A stretch of DNA of 51,947 bases from JBJXHC01 sp964538485 (GCA_964538485.1 CAZIHJ010000009.1:1-51947); one strand, 5' to 3'; counted from the stretch's first letter, positions 1 through 8,196 are shown. The notes: generated by a model from the sequence alone, not told the origin. Made by a program: numbers and translations.

Positions 1-690
1 TACTTGAATCCGCTCTCGGTCATCGAGTCGTCGCAACGTTCACGCGAGGAGCGTGACAATGTGTTTTGGGCGTTTGATGTACAAACGCATTTCATTCGCG
101 GGGTGGAGTTCACCGGCTCTGTGCTCTTTGACGATATTCACTTTACAAAGATCTTTGACAATTCATGGGTTAACCGTTACGCAGTTCAGTCTGGTTTCAT
201 GCTGACAGATCCATTGTTCATTGAGAATGCAAGTCTGATGGTCGAGTATACACGCGTCGAGCCGTTCGTGTTCTCACATAACCGCTCGCGTGATAACGAT
301 TTCGGGAGTCTGGGCCGTCCGATCGGACCGTGGATCGGGCCGAATGCGGATTCGTGGTTCTTCCGCGGTGATTATTTTCCGGCCAGGAACCTCTCCTTCT
401 CCCTCCGTGTTAGTTTGACCAGACAGGGAGAGAATGTTCTTGACAGCACCGGTACTTTATTCCAGAATGTCGGCGGCGATATTCTCCAGCCACATCGCTC
501 TTCCGACCCTCTGACGAAGTCATTTCTCAGCGGCATTCTTGTCAAGACGAAACGGATTGAGATTCTGGGAATATGTGAGATCATCAATCAGGTATGGATT
601 GAGGGTCGGTACGGATACGATCACGAAGAAACTTCAGGAGAGGTATCGAAGAACCACAATTTCAATTTCCGCGTTCGGATGGAGCTTTGA
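1..690 (+). CDS. Wzi-like outer-membrane beta-barrel protein, C-terminal part
   Basis: The reading frame is open from the first base, so the N-terminus lies outside the window and 229 residues remain. The fragment alternates aromatic and polar residues as in a transmembrane beta-barrel. It contains stretches such as VEYTRVEPFVFSH and GRPIGPWIGPNAD that resemble the capsule-assembly Wzi family found in Bacteroidota-type genomes. It ends FNFRVRMEL, an amphipathic last strand. In this family the barrel sits in the outer membrane and is tied to surface polysaccharide. Here that function is inferred from the family only, because no capsule genes are visible downstream. The next gene begins 104 bases later and looks independent. 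Confidence 0.6.
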   Translation, partial: YLNPLSVIESSQRSREERDNVFWAFDVQTHFIRGVEFTGSVLFDDIHFTKIFDNSWVNRYAVQSGFMLTDPLFIENASLMVEYTRVEPFVFSHNRSRDNDFGSLGRPIGPWIGPNADSWFFRGDYFPARNLSFSLRVSLTRQGENVLDSTGTLFQNVGGDILQPHRSSDPLTKSFLSGILVKTKRIEILGICEIINQVWIEGRYGYDHEETSGEVSKNHNFNFRVRMEL

Positions 691-794
691 AACAACCGTT
701 GATTCTCAGTTCAATCTCGCTATCTTATTGAATCTGCTTTCATACATCGAATACTGTACGATTATATTCATTAATTAACGATTGGAGTTCTGCC

Positions 795-1262
795 ATGTCC
801 CTCAAAGTTGGAGACAAAGCGATTGATTTTACGCTGCATGATATCGACAAGAAACAACGAACACTGAAGGAATTCATCGGGAAGAAAACCGTGATCGCCT
901 TTTATCCGGGAGCGTTTTCAGGAGTATGCACCAAGGAGATGTGTACGTTGCGTGATTGGAACTCAATGCTCGGGTCGTTGAATGCTCAGGTCGTTGCCAT
1001 TAGCATTGATAGTCCACTTGTCAACAAGGCATTCGCCGAACTGAACAAACTGAATTTCCCTGTCCTCTGCGACTACACCAGGGAAGTCAGCAAGCAATAC
1101 TGCGGGCTCTATGACAACTTCGCAGGCCTGCCGGGTTTACCGGCGGCGAAGCGTTCGGTGTTTATCCTCGACGCAAGCGGTATAATCACCTACGCGTGGA
1201 TATCCGAGACGAATCCGGGAGCCGATCCTCCGTTTGAGGAAATCAAGGCAGCATTGAACTAG
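795..1262 (+). CDS. Peroxiredoxin (AhpC/TSA family)
   Basis: A 155-residue thioredoxin-fold peroxidase that would reduce hydrogen peroxide or organic hydroperoxides in the cytoplasm. The motif YPGAFSGVCTKEMC places the peroxidatic cysteine at residue 45, with a second cysteine at 50, the CxxxxC spacing of atypical 2-Cys PrxQ/BCP-like enzymes. The LPGLPAAKRSVFIL segment is typical of AhpE/BCP relatives. The start is ATG with GGAG seven bases upstream. A second peroxiredoxin follows 41 bases after the stop, and the two are probably co-transcribed. They are clearly diverged from each other rather than a recent duplication. Confidence 0.9.
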   Translation: MSLKVGDKAIDFTLHDIDKKQRTLKEFIGKKTVIAFYPGAFSGVCTKEMCTLRDWNSMLGSLNAQVVAISIDSPLVNKAFAELNKLNFPVLCDYTREVSKQYCGLYDNFAGLPGLPAAKRSVFILDASGIITYAWISETNPGADPPFEEIKAALN

Positions 1263-1303
1263 TCATACTCACCAATTCACAGATTCAGGCGAAGGACCAA
1301 CAC

Positions 1304-1762
1304 ATGGCCGAACTGAAAGAGGGACAAAGAGCACCTGATTTTTCTCTCCCGACTGGTGATGGAAAATCACTGTCTCTAAGTGACTTGAAGGGGAAGAAAG
1401 TTGTTCTGTATTTTTATCCGAAGGACGACACTTCCGGATGCACGAAAGAGGCGTGCTCATTTCAGGAGAACATGGCTGCAATTAAGAAAAAAGGTGCGGT
1501 GATTGTCGGAATAAGTCCGGATAGTCCTGCTTCACATAAGAAGTTTGCAACAAAGTACGATTTGTCTTTTCCTCTTGTCAGCGATGAAGAAAAGGAGATC
1601 GCCAACAAGTATGGTGTGTGGAAGGAAAAGAGCATGTATGGCAGGAAGTATATGGGAATTGAACGGACAACATTCATTATTGACGAGAGCGGGAAGATCA
1701 GCCGTATTTTTCCCAAAGTAAAGGTCGATGGACATACCGGGGAAGTACTGGCGAGTTTGTAA
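1304..1762 (+). CDS. bcp: Thioredoxin-dependent peroxiredoxin, BCP/PrxQ type
   Basis: A 152-residue bacterioferritin-comigratory-protein type peroxiredoxin. It carries the hallmark FYPKDDTSGCTKEAC with peroxidatic Cys46 and resolving Cys51. The C-terminal RTTFIIDESGKI strand is also typical. It would detoxify peroxides using thioredoxin. Length and motifs match the family fully. A GAAGGA ribosome-binding site precedes the ATG. It lies between another peroxiredoxin and a pterin-biosynthesis pair, with only 39 bases to the next gene, so oxidative-stress and pterin functions may share a transcript. Confidence 0.93.
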   Translation: MAELKEGQRAPDFSLPTGDGKSLSLSDLKGKKVVLYFYPKDDTSGCTKEACSFQENMAAIKKKGAVIVGISPDSPASHKKFATKYDLSFPLVSDEEKEIANKYGVWKEKSMYGRKYMGIERTTFIIDESGKISRIFPKVKVDGHTGEVLASL

Positions 1763-1801
1763 CGATCCGAATATTCAGGAACGAGGAACAGGAAAGAAAT
1801 A

Positions 1802-2209
1802 ATGGTCTATGTAACACGGAGAGCAAGTTTCAGTGCGTCGCACCGGTTGTATAACCCGGGATGGAGCGACGAGAAGAACGCCATGGTATTCGGCAAATGT
1901 AACAACCCCAATGGACACGGCCACAACTACGACATCGAAGTAACGGTTGCCGGGAACCCACCGGGTGACACAGGTATGGTGATTGATCTCAAGAAGCTTG
2001 CCGATATCATTGAGGTGGAAATTATCGACCGGGTGGATCACAAGCATATGAATCTTGATGTGGATTTCTTGCGGGGATGCATCCCGACTGCCGAGAATAT
2101 GGCCATTGCGTTCTGGAAGATTCTTGATCCGAAGATCAACGAGGGCAAGCTTGTGTCGGTGAAGCTGGCCGAATCCGGGAATAACTTTGTTGAGTACCGG
2201 GGTGAATAG
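1802..2209 (+). CDS. 6-pyruvoyltetrahydropterin synthase-type enzyme (COG0720; usually named QueD)
   Basis: A 135-residue T-fold lyase acting on 7,8-dihydroneopterin triphosphate, the FolE product encoded by the next gene. Zinc ligands are His14, His39 and His41. The catalytic Cys33, Asp79-His80 and Glu124 are all present. The Cys-to-HGH spacing is C-x5-HGH (CNNPNGHGH), the pattern of tetrahydrobiopterin-type PTPS including the animal enzyme, whereas E. coli QueD has C-x3-HGH. The C-terminal ESGNNFVEYRGE also parallels animal PTPS. It therefore probably makes 6-pyruvoyl-tetrahydropterin, although a QueD role in queuosine synthesis cannot be excluded. The stop codon abuts the folE start directly, implying translational coupling. 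Confidence 0.85.
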   Translation: MVYVTRRASFSASHRLYNPGWSDEKNAMVFGKCNNPNGHGHNYDIEVTVAGNPPGDTGMVIDLKKLADIIEVEIIDRVDHKHMNLDVDFLRGCIPTAENMAIAFWKILDPKINEGKLVSVKLAESGNNFVEYRGE

Positions 2210-2785
2210 ATGAAAGACCATGACGTGAAGAAAATGGAGGCAATTGTTGCGGAAATGCTCGCAGCAATTGGGGAAGACCCTCAACGTGAGGGCCTGCAAC
2301 GGACCCCCCACAGGGTTGCCAGGGCGTATGAATTTTTCACGAGCGGCTATTCGCAGAACATTCAGGAAGTGTTGAACGGTGCAGTGTTCAGCGAAAAGTA
2401 CAGTGAGATGGTGATCGTGAAGGACATCGATTTCTTCAGTCTTTGTGAACATCATCTCCTGCCATTTTTTGGCAAGGCACATATTGCCTACATCCCGAGC
2501 GGAAAAATCCTGGGACTCAGCAAGCTTCCACGCATCGTAGATATGTTCAGTCGGCGGTTGCAGGTTCAGGAGCGTTTAACGCAGCAAATTGCCTCCACGT
2601 TGTACGATGTGTTGAACCCCGACGGCGTGGGAGTGGTCGTGGAAGCGCGCCACATGTGTATGATGATGCGTGGTGTTCAAAAGCAGAACTCAGTTGCCAC
2701 TACGAGCGCTATGCTGGGTGTGTTCCGGGATGAGGACAAGACCAGACAGGAATTCCTCTCGCTCATCGAGAACAAGTTCGCATAA
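2210..2785 (+). CDS. folE: GTP cyclohydrolase I
   Basis: A 191-residue type I GTP cyclohydrolase that converts GTP to 7,8-dihydroneopterin triphosphate, the entry step to folate, biopterin-like pterins and queuosine. Zinc ligands are visible as Cys79 and His82 (LCEHHLLPF) and Cys150 (RHMCMMMRG). The characteristic GKAHIAYIPSGKILGLSK and RLQVQERLT segments are intact. The ATG follows the upstream TAG with no spacer. A strong hairpin terminator begins 22 bases after the stop, so the peroxiredoxin/PTPS/folE run probably ends here. Confidence 0.97.
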   Translation: MKDHDVKKMEAIVAEMLAAIGEDPQREGLQRTPHRVARAYEFFTSGYSQNIQEVLNGAVFSEKYSEMVIVKDIDFFSLCEHHLLPFFGKAHIAYIPSGKILGLSKLPRIVDMFSRRLQVQERLTQQIASTLYDVLNPDGVGVVVEARHMCMMMRGVQKQNSVATTSAMLGVFRDEDKTRQEFLSLIENKFA

Positions 2786-2806
2786 AAACTCTCGCAAGTG
2801 TCAACT

Positions 2807-2843
2807 GAAACCTTCCGGAGGTACCGGAAGGTTTCTTCTTTTT
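2807..2843 (+). terminator. Intrinsic terminator after folE
   Basis: Perfect 12-bp inverted repeat GAAACCTTCCGG (2807-2818) and CCGGAAGGTTTC (2824-2835) with a 5-base loop, followed by TTCTTTTT. It separates folE from the SDR gene that starts 24 bases later. Confidence 0.88.
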
Positions 2844-2866
2844 CGCTCTGTCAGTGAGGGAATGGT

Positions 2867-3574
2867 ATGGGAAGATTGCAGGATAAAGTCGCTATCGTCA
2901 CGGGTGCTGGACGGGGGATCGGCAAGGCGATTGCAGAAGCCCTTGCCTCGGAAGGAGCAACGGTTGTGCTTGCGGCACGGACGATCAGCGAAATACAGGA
3001 CCTCGCAACTCATATCTCTGCGAACGGTGGACAAGCCATGGCTGCTCCTGCTGACATAACGAAGGAGGATCATATCAATGCCCTTGTTGATTCCGTTGCA
3101 AGTACATTCGGACGAATTGATATCCTGGTGAACAATGCAGGTATCGGTGTATTCAAAAATGTTGTCAATATGGAAGTCGCGGAGTTTGATCGGATGTGGG
3201 AAGTAAACGTGAGAGGTGCGTTTATTGCCACCAAGGCCGTATTGCCTTATATGATCAGGCGAAGAGAGGGACATATTGTGAATATCAGTTCACTGGCAGG
3301 CAAGAATAGTTTTGTTGGAGGAGCGGGATACTCCGCAACGAAATGGGCACTGCGAGGTTTTGCCGGATCACTGATGCTCGAGGTACGCGATGCGAATGTC
3401 AGGGTGACATCGATTTTCCCGGGATCGGTTGATACATTGTTTTCATCAGCGCACATGCGGGGAGAGAAGATCACACAGCCGCAGGACGTCGCCGGTGCGG
3501 TGGTGTTTGCCGTGACTGCTCCGGGAAGAACAATGGTGAGTGAAATTGATGTACGTCCGACGAACCCCAAATAG
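2867..3574 (+). CDS. Short-chain dehydrogenase/reductase, possibly sepiapterin-reductase-like
   Basis: A 235-residue classical SDR with the cofactor loop TGAGRGIGK, NNAG, catalytic Ser in NISSLAG and the YSATK active-site Tyr/Lys pair. Arg after the glycine loop (AARTIS) suggests NADPH. The C-terminus RTMVSEIDVRPTNPK resembles the end of Chlorobaculum sepiapterin reductase as I remember it, but several SDR subfamilies share this tail. Its position right after PTPS and folE makes a pterin-reducing role plausible. A terminator lies between, so it needs its own promoter or read-through. The ATG is supported by GAGGG six bases upstream. The SDR assignment is firm; the substrate is inference. Confidence 0.9.
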   Translation: MGRLQDKVAIVTGAGRGIGKAIAEALASEGATVVLAARTISEIQDLATHISANGGQAMAAPADITKEDHINALVDSVASTFGRIDILVNNAGIGVFKNVVNMEVAEFDRMWEVNVRGAFIATKAVLPYMIRRREGHIVNISSLAGKNSFVGGAGYSATKWALRGFAGSLMLEVRDANVRVTSIFPGSVDTLFSSAHMRGEKITQPQDVAGAVVFAVTAPGRTMVSEIDVRPTNPK

Positions 3575-3576
3575 AA

Positions 3577-3599
3577 GGGCGGAGGTACTTGCTCCGCCC
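3577..3599. terminator. Hairpin between convergent genes
   Basis: Inverted repeat GGGCGGAG (3577-3584) and CTCCGCCC (3592-3599) with a 7-base loop, located between the convergent SDR and LTxxQ genes. There is no good U-tract on either strand, so it may be a transcript-end hairpin rather than a strict intrinsic terminator. Confidence 0.45.
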
Positions 3600-3622
3600 A
3601 TTATCCGGGAGTTCATCGACCG

Positions 3623-4099
3623 CTAGTCATCACAGTCATTATCACACTCACCATGGTGTCTCATCTGACGACGCGGTCCGCCTGGCTTGCCCATCTTTTG
3701 GCGATGTTCTTTGGCAAGTTCCCGTTGTTCGGGCGTAAGCAGTTCACGCATCGCAAAATGCAGCTCGTTTGTTGCGAGTTTCATCTGCAATTGAAGATCA
3801 GAGATGGTGCGTATCGCCTTTTCTATGGTTCCCCGATCCGGGGTATCTGATTCAAGCTGACCACGCATATCAATCCGGGTTTCCTGGATTTTCGAACGGA
3901 GCTGTACAATCCGTTTCTCGTGCTCACGACGCAGCTTTCCCATCGCAACTTCCTGGGCGTCAGTAAGATTCAATTGTTCATGCATCTCACCCCTGAACTG
4001 GTGGTTCTCCCGGTGTCGTTGCCCAAACCCCGGTTGCGCCGTGGCGACTCCCAGGGCAAGAGACATGAATACTACCAATATACCGACCCTCTTCATCAT
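3623..4099 (-). CDS. LTxxQ-motif (Spy/CpxP-like) periplasmic protein
   Basis: A 158-residue exported helical protein with an N-terminal signal peptide (VGILVVFMSLALGVATAQ). Two LTxxQ-type motifs, LTDAQ (45-49) and LTPEQ (121-125), flank a charged helical region. This is the architecture of Spy/CpxP chaperones and related periplasmic heavy-metal sensors. The C-terminus is rich in His, Cys and acidic residues (RHHGECDNDCDD), suggesting metal binding. I chose the ATG at 4099 because GAGG lies six bases upstream; a GTG at 4111 overlaps that site and is less likely. The gene is monocistronic and divergent from the TPR lipoprotein gene. No adjacent two-component system or metal efflux gene is visible. 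Confidence 0.75.
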   Translation of the reverse strand: MMKRVGILVVFMSLALGVATAQPGFGQRHRENHQFRGEMHEQLNLTDAQEVAMGKLRREHEKRIVQLRSKIQETRIDMRGQLESDTPDRGTIEKAIRTISDLQLQMKLATNELHFAMRELLTPEQRELAKEHRQKMGKPGGPRRQMRHHGECDNDCDD

Positions 4100-4176
4100 A
4101 ACGATCCTCACGTGTATTATGGTTATATGGTTCGGATGTTTGATGCAAATAGAGAGTCGGAGGTTTAATCCGGTGT

Positions 4177-6468
4177 TTGACTTTTCATCGGATTCTTTCT
4201 AAGTTCACAACGTGTTGCATGTGCCATGGAGCTAGTGACTTGCCGGGAATCGCCCCTCTGATTACGCCATTTCAGCAAAAATTTCTTTTCGGTCTACTCC
4301 TGTCTCTTCTCGCTCTTGCCGGCTGCTCGGTCGGTGACTTTCTCGGCGCGTACTTTAATACGTACTACAATGCCCAGAAAGCATTTTCTGAGGCGGAAAC
4401 TGAGCTTCTGGCCCAGCAAGACCCCAAAGCGATCGACAAGGGTTACCTCGCGCCCTTTACTGTCCCGTCCACGGCGAAGACAAAGTTCACTGCGGTAATT
4501 GAGAAATGCTCCAAGCTCCTGCAATTTCATCCGGAGTCGCAGTTCATCGATGATGCTCTGTTGATGATTGGCAAATCATACTATTACCAGAATGACCACC
4601 AGCAGGCCGAACGAAAACTCCGGGAGCTGATCGATCAGTTTCCCGAAAGTGATCTTGTTCTGGAAGCGCGACTGTTTCTTGCCAATACGCTGTATCGATC
4701 AAACATGAAAGATGGGGCCAGATCCACGGCAAGTGAACTTGTTGCGCTGGCCGGCGAGAAGAACGAACCGGAGTTTGTTTCCCGAGCATCCATGCTTCTT
4801 GCAACTATTGACTTCGACAACAAGAACTATTCGGCAGCGCGTGAACACTACGCTCACGCCGCTGAAAATGCAGAGACGCCTGAAGACCGGTTTGGTGCGC
4901 AGATCCGTGTAGCAGAGATGTATGTTCTTGAAAATGAGTACCTGAGTGCAGCTCAGGCATTTGTGAAAGCAGAAGAATCGTCGACGACCTATATCACCGA
5001 TTTTCGTTCACGCATTGGTCTTGCGCGGATGCTGTCAAAACTCGGGAGGCATGAAGAAAGCCTCGACGGACTTGAAGAGTTATTGGATAATGCAAACACT
5101 CGCGAGTTTCACGGCGAAGTGGATCTTGAACGTGCCAACGTCTACCGGGACATGGGTGATCTTCCGCAGGCGGTTGATCACTACCGCTATGTTGATACGA
5201 CATACGCAAGGACGGAAGTGTCCGCCAAGTCGTATTATGAGCTTGGGCTGCTGTACGAAAAAACTTTCTTGCAGTATGACTCCGCCCGAACCTCGTACGC
5301 CCAAGGTCGCGGGCAGTCGGCTCAATCACCGGTGACGCTGTTGTTGAATGAGCGTTATGAGAACATGAATAAGTACTTCATGTTTGCGAGTGAAATCAGG
5401 AAACTGGACAGCTTGAAGTACCTGATATTGAACCCTCCGGATACAACGGCCATGAACGATACTGTTGATGTCGGGCCGGACAGTCTGCGAGTTTCAGCCG
5501 ACACCACAACAGTATCCGACACTCTCCTGCATTACGACAAAGAGTTGGTGGATTTATCCGTGCCAGGGGAGGATTCGGATTCTGTTACAAGTGCACCAGG
5601 TGACTCGGTAGCACGTGTGCGGTGGATTCCTATCACCATTCCGCTTGATACGGTGGAAGCTCGCCTTGCTCTGAACAAGACGGAACTTGCTGCGTTGTTC
5701 TACACGGACATGGAGGTGCCGGACTCAGCAACACACTGGTACATGAAACTCCTCACCGACCATCCGGAAAGCCGGTTTGTTCCCCGTGCGCTGTACGCAC
5801 TCGCACAGATTTTTGACCTTGACAGCACGCGTGCACAATCAACTGTTGATTCTCTCTACCGTGAAATTGTTGTACGTTTCCCGTCATCGGAGTTTGCTGA
5901 ACCAGCACGACGGGCTCTTGGCCTACCGGAACAAACAAAAGAAGTGGATGAGGTTGCCTTGTTGTACTCGCAAGGCGAGAAACTCATGGAGAGCGGTGAG
6001 AATAAAAAAGCAATCTCGATTTTCTCGTCCATTGTCCGGGGGCATGCGGATTCACCCCTTGCTTCGAAAGCGCAGTACGCCATTGGGTGGATATACGAGA
6101 ATGCACTGCCACAACCAGATAGCGCAATCTCCAACTATCAACATCTCGTTACTCTTTTTCCCTCTTCACAGTATGCCCTGCTTGTACGGCCAAAACTCGA
6201 TGCTGTGGATGCGGCAAAGCGGGCGTTGGAGCAACCTCCGGATAGTCTTGGCCAGAAGGCAAAGGCCCCTTCCGAGAAAGAACGTCCCCCCGCCACATCG
6301 GAACCCCAAGAGGGTGAAGGAGAGAAGGTTCCGGAGACACTAAATCAAGAACCTCCTCCAGTGGAAGAGATTCCCACACCGGAAGATGCACCTCCACAGG
6401 AAGAGATTCCTCCTCCTGTAGAGATCCCCCCAACAGAAGAGATCCCTCCACCAGGGCAACGGCATTGA
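4177..6468 (+). CDS. Large TPR-repeat lipoprotein
   Basis: Up to 763 residues. A hydrophobic signal segment ends in the lipobox LALAGC (Cys50 from the TTG start), predicting a lipoprotein. TPR-like repeats with sequences such as FIDDALLMIGKSYYYQ, SRFVPRALYALAQIF and SPLASKAQYAIGWIYE fill most of the chain. The tail is Pro/Glu-rich low complexity. The mature N-terminus GAYFNTYYNAQKAFSEAE is a pattern I associate with FCB-group TPR lipoproteins, some near gliding or type IX secretion functions, but no specific role can be assigned. The start is uncertain: GGAGG lies 13 bases before the TTG, and an in-frame ATG at 4219 is an alternative. The stop overlaps the pyrK start. Confidence 0.78.
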   Translation: MTFHRILSKFTTCCMCHGASDLPGIAPLITPFQQKFLFGLLLSLLALAGCSVGDFLGAYFNTYYNAQKAFSEAETELLAQQDPKAIDKGYLAPFTVPSTAKTKFTAVIEKCSKLLQFHPESQFIDDALLMIGKSYYYQNDHQQAERKLRELIDQFPESDLVLEARLFLANTLYRSNMKDGARSTASELVALAGEKNEPEFVSRASMLLATIDFDNKNYSAAREHYAHAAENAETPEDRFGAQIRVAEMYVLENEYLSAAQAFVKAEESSTTYITDFRSRIGLARMLSKLGRHEESLDGLEELLDNANTREFHGEVDLERANVYRDMGDLPQAVDHYRYVDTTYARTEVSAKSYYELGLLYEKTFLQYDSARTSYAQGRGQSAQSPVTLLLNERYENMNKYFMFASEIRKLDSLKYLILNPPDTTAMNDTVDVGPDSLRVSADTTTVSDTLLHYDKELVDLSVPGEDSDSVTSAPGDSVARVRWIPITIPLDTVEARLALNKTELAALFYTDMEVPDSATHWYMKLLTDHPESRFVPRALYALAQIFDLDSTRAQSTVDSLYREIVVRFPSSEFAEPARRALGLPEQTKEVDEVALLYSQGEKLMESGENKKAISIFSSIVRGHADSPLASKAQYAIGWIYENALPQPDSAISNYQHLVTLFPSSQYALLVRPKLDAVDAAKRALEQPPDSLGQKAKAPSEKERPPATSEPQEGEGEKVPETLNQEPPPVEEIPTPEDAPPQEEIPPPVEIPPTEEIPPPGQRH
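6352..6457 (+). repeat. Degenerate tandem repeat coding a Pro/Glu-rich tail
   Basis: Imperfect repeats of a GAAGAGATYCCYNC core encode recurring EEIPxP units at the end of the TPR lipoprotein. This is probably an extended linker that reaches through periplasm or peptidoglycan. Confidence 0.55.
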
Positions 6469-7235
6469 CAGTGCAGACACTCTGTCCGGTTCGTTATGTC
6501 TCGGAAGTTGCAGAGAATATTTTCGTTCTCGGTTTCTCCTCAGGAAATATTGCAGGGACTATTCTCCCCGGACAGTTTGTGAACATCAAAGTCACCAGCA
6601 GTACCGAACCGCTTCTCCGCAGACCGTTCAGTGTATACCGGACGGATGGCGACACAATCGAGATCATCTTCAATGTGGTGGGAAGAGGGACGGACTTTCT
6701 CAGGAACAAGCGACCGGGAGAGTTACTGGACGTCCTTGGGCCCCTCGGGGTGCCTTTTGGCCTCACAACGAATCCGTTTGACACCGCCATACTTGTTGCT
6801 GGAGGACTTGGTGTGGCGCCGTTTCCCCTTGCCACAAAGGCACTACTCCAAGCGGGAAAAGCCATCGTGTCAATTGTGGGGGCAAGGTCACAGTCTCAAA
6901 TTGTGGACGCGCATCTGGTCAACACCCACGTTGCAACGGATGATGGAAGCAGGGGCAAACGGGGTAATGTGGTTGAGCTACTCCAAGAATTGCTCGATAC
7001 GAACGCGCATGGCCTGCCAATGGTGTTCGGTTGCGGGCCGACCGCAATGTTGCGCGCGTTGAGCCAAGTCGTCAAGACACGCTCCATTCCCTGTGAAGTT
7101 TCACTTGAAGGCCCGATGGGGTGTGGATTTGGTATTTGTCAGGGGTGTCCGGTGGAGATTGTGGGGGATGAAAAGACATATAAGCTCATGTGCAAGGATG
7201 GTCCAACATTTAATGTGAACGCAATAGTCTTGTGA
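6465..7235 (+). CDS. pyrK: Dihydroorotate dehydrogenase electron transfer subunit
   Basis: A 256-residue ferredoxin-reductase-like flavoprotein that passes electrons from PyrD to NAD+ in de novo pyrimidine synthesis. The FAD-binding RPFSVY is at 53-58, an NAD-binding glycine stretch (VAGGLGVAP) follows, and the C-terminal 2Fe-2S cluster is formed by Cys220, Cys225, Cys228 and Cys243. The TTG start overlaps the stop of the TPR gene by four bases; a GTG two codons later is an alternative. The stop overlaps the pyrD start, the expected coupled pair of a class 1B enzyme. Confidence 0.95.
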   Translation: MTVQTLCPVRYVSEVAENIFVLGFSSGNIAGTILPGQFVNIKVTSSTEPLLRRPFSVYRTDGDTIEIIFNVVGRGTDFLRNKRPGELLDVLGPLGVPFGLTTNPFDTAILVAGGLGVAPFPLATKALLQAGKAIVSIVGARSQSQIVDAHLVNTHVATDDGSRGKRGNVVELLQELLDTNAHGLPMVFGCGPTAMLRALSQVVKTRSIPCEVSLEGPMGCGFGICQGCPVEIVGDEKTYKLMCKDGPTFNVNAIVL

Positions 7236-8179
7236 TGGTAAAATCGTCGTTCCATATCGGCAACACACATTTCAAGAATCGCGTGCTTGTGGCTTCGGGG
7301 ACCTATGGGTACGGAGAGGATGCCACAGGCATAGCTGACATCTCCAAGTTGGGTGGAGTTATCACAAAGTCACTTTCCATGAAGCCACGGGCAGGTAATC
7401 CGCCTGTCCGAATTGCAGAGACCGCCTCCGGGATGTTGAATTCGATCGGGTTGGCGAACGTCGGCGTACAGGCGTTCATCGAACAAAAGCTTCCTTTTCT
7501 TCGGACGGTTGATACCACGGTGATCGCCAATATTGCCGCTAGTACAATTGACGAGTATTGTGCCGTGCTTGATCTTCTTGAGGCGCAAGATGGTGTTGAT
7601 GGGTTCGAGATCAATGTTTCGTGCCCCAACGTGAAGGAAGGTGGATTGAGTTTTGGCACGAACTGCGAACTGACCGCAGAAATCACCCGCCGACTCCGTT
7701 CGAGAACGAAGAAGCCACTTATCATCAAACTCACCCCAAATGTTACTCATATATCCGAGTTTGCCAGGGCAGTGGAAGGGGCAGGGGCAGACGCAATCTC
7801 CGTTATCAACACGGTCATCGGTATGGCTGTGAATGTTCGGACAAGAAAACCGATTCTTTCGACAATAACAGGTGGACTCTCCGGTCCCGCAATCAAACCC
7901 ATCGCTCTGGCGAAAGTCTACGAAGCATCCTGTGCGGTGAAAATCCCGGTTATCGGCATCGGGGGTATCATGAACGGAATGGATGCCCTTGAGTTCTTGA
8001 TTGTCGGAGCAACTGCAGTACAAGTCGGGACGGCAAATTTCATCGATCCTGCGGCCGGAATTCGTATTGCCGCAGAGATGGAACACTATTGTCTTGAGAA
8101 TAATATTGCTGATCTTGGCATGCTTGTCGGTTCCCTCGATGCAAAGACTGATGCATCAATCCTCCATAGCTGGTTGTAA
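7235..8179 (+). CDS. pyrD: Dihydroorotate dehydrogenase, class 1B catalytic subunit
   Basis: FMN-dependent TIM-barrel enzyme oxidising dihydroorotate to orotate. The class 1 catalytic cysteine is in NVSCPNVKEGG (Cys130). The KLTPNVTHI, INTVIGMAVN and GIGGIMNGMDALEF phosphate-binding segments are all intact. With PyrK it forms an NAD-linked heterotetramer independent of quinone, which suits anaerobic or micro-oxic metabolism. I start at the ATG that overlaps the PyrK stop (TGATG); a GTG one codon earlier is possible. Length (about 314 residues) is normal. Confidence 0.96.
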   Translation: MVKSSFHIGNTHFKNRVLVASGTYGYGEDATGIADISKLGGVITKSLSMKPRAGNPPVRIAETASGMLNSIGLANVGVQAFIEQKLPFLRTVDTTVIANIAASTIDEYCAVLDLLEAQDGVDGFEINVSCPNVKEGGLSFGTNCELTAEITRRLRSRTKKPLIIKLTPNVTHISEFARAVEGAGADAISVINTVIGMAVNVRTRKPILSTITGGLSGPAIKPIALAKVYEASCAVKIPVIGIGGIMNGMDALEFLIVGATAVQVGTANFIDPAAGIRIAAEMEHYCLENNIADLGMLVGSLDAKTDASILHSWL

Positions 8180-8196
8180 GCATTTCGCATACGGCA

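Noticed and set aside
1775..2482. 235-codon open frame on the minus strand over PTPS and folE
   Set aside because: It is antisense to two proteins with complete catalytic motifs, and its product shows no recognisable domain; a coding shadow.
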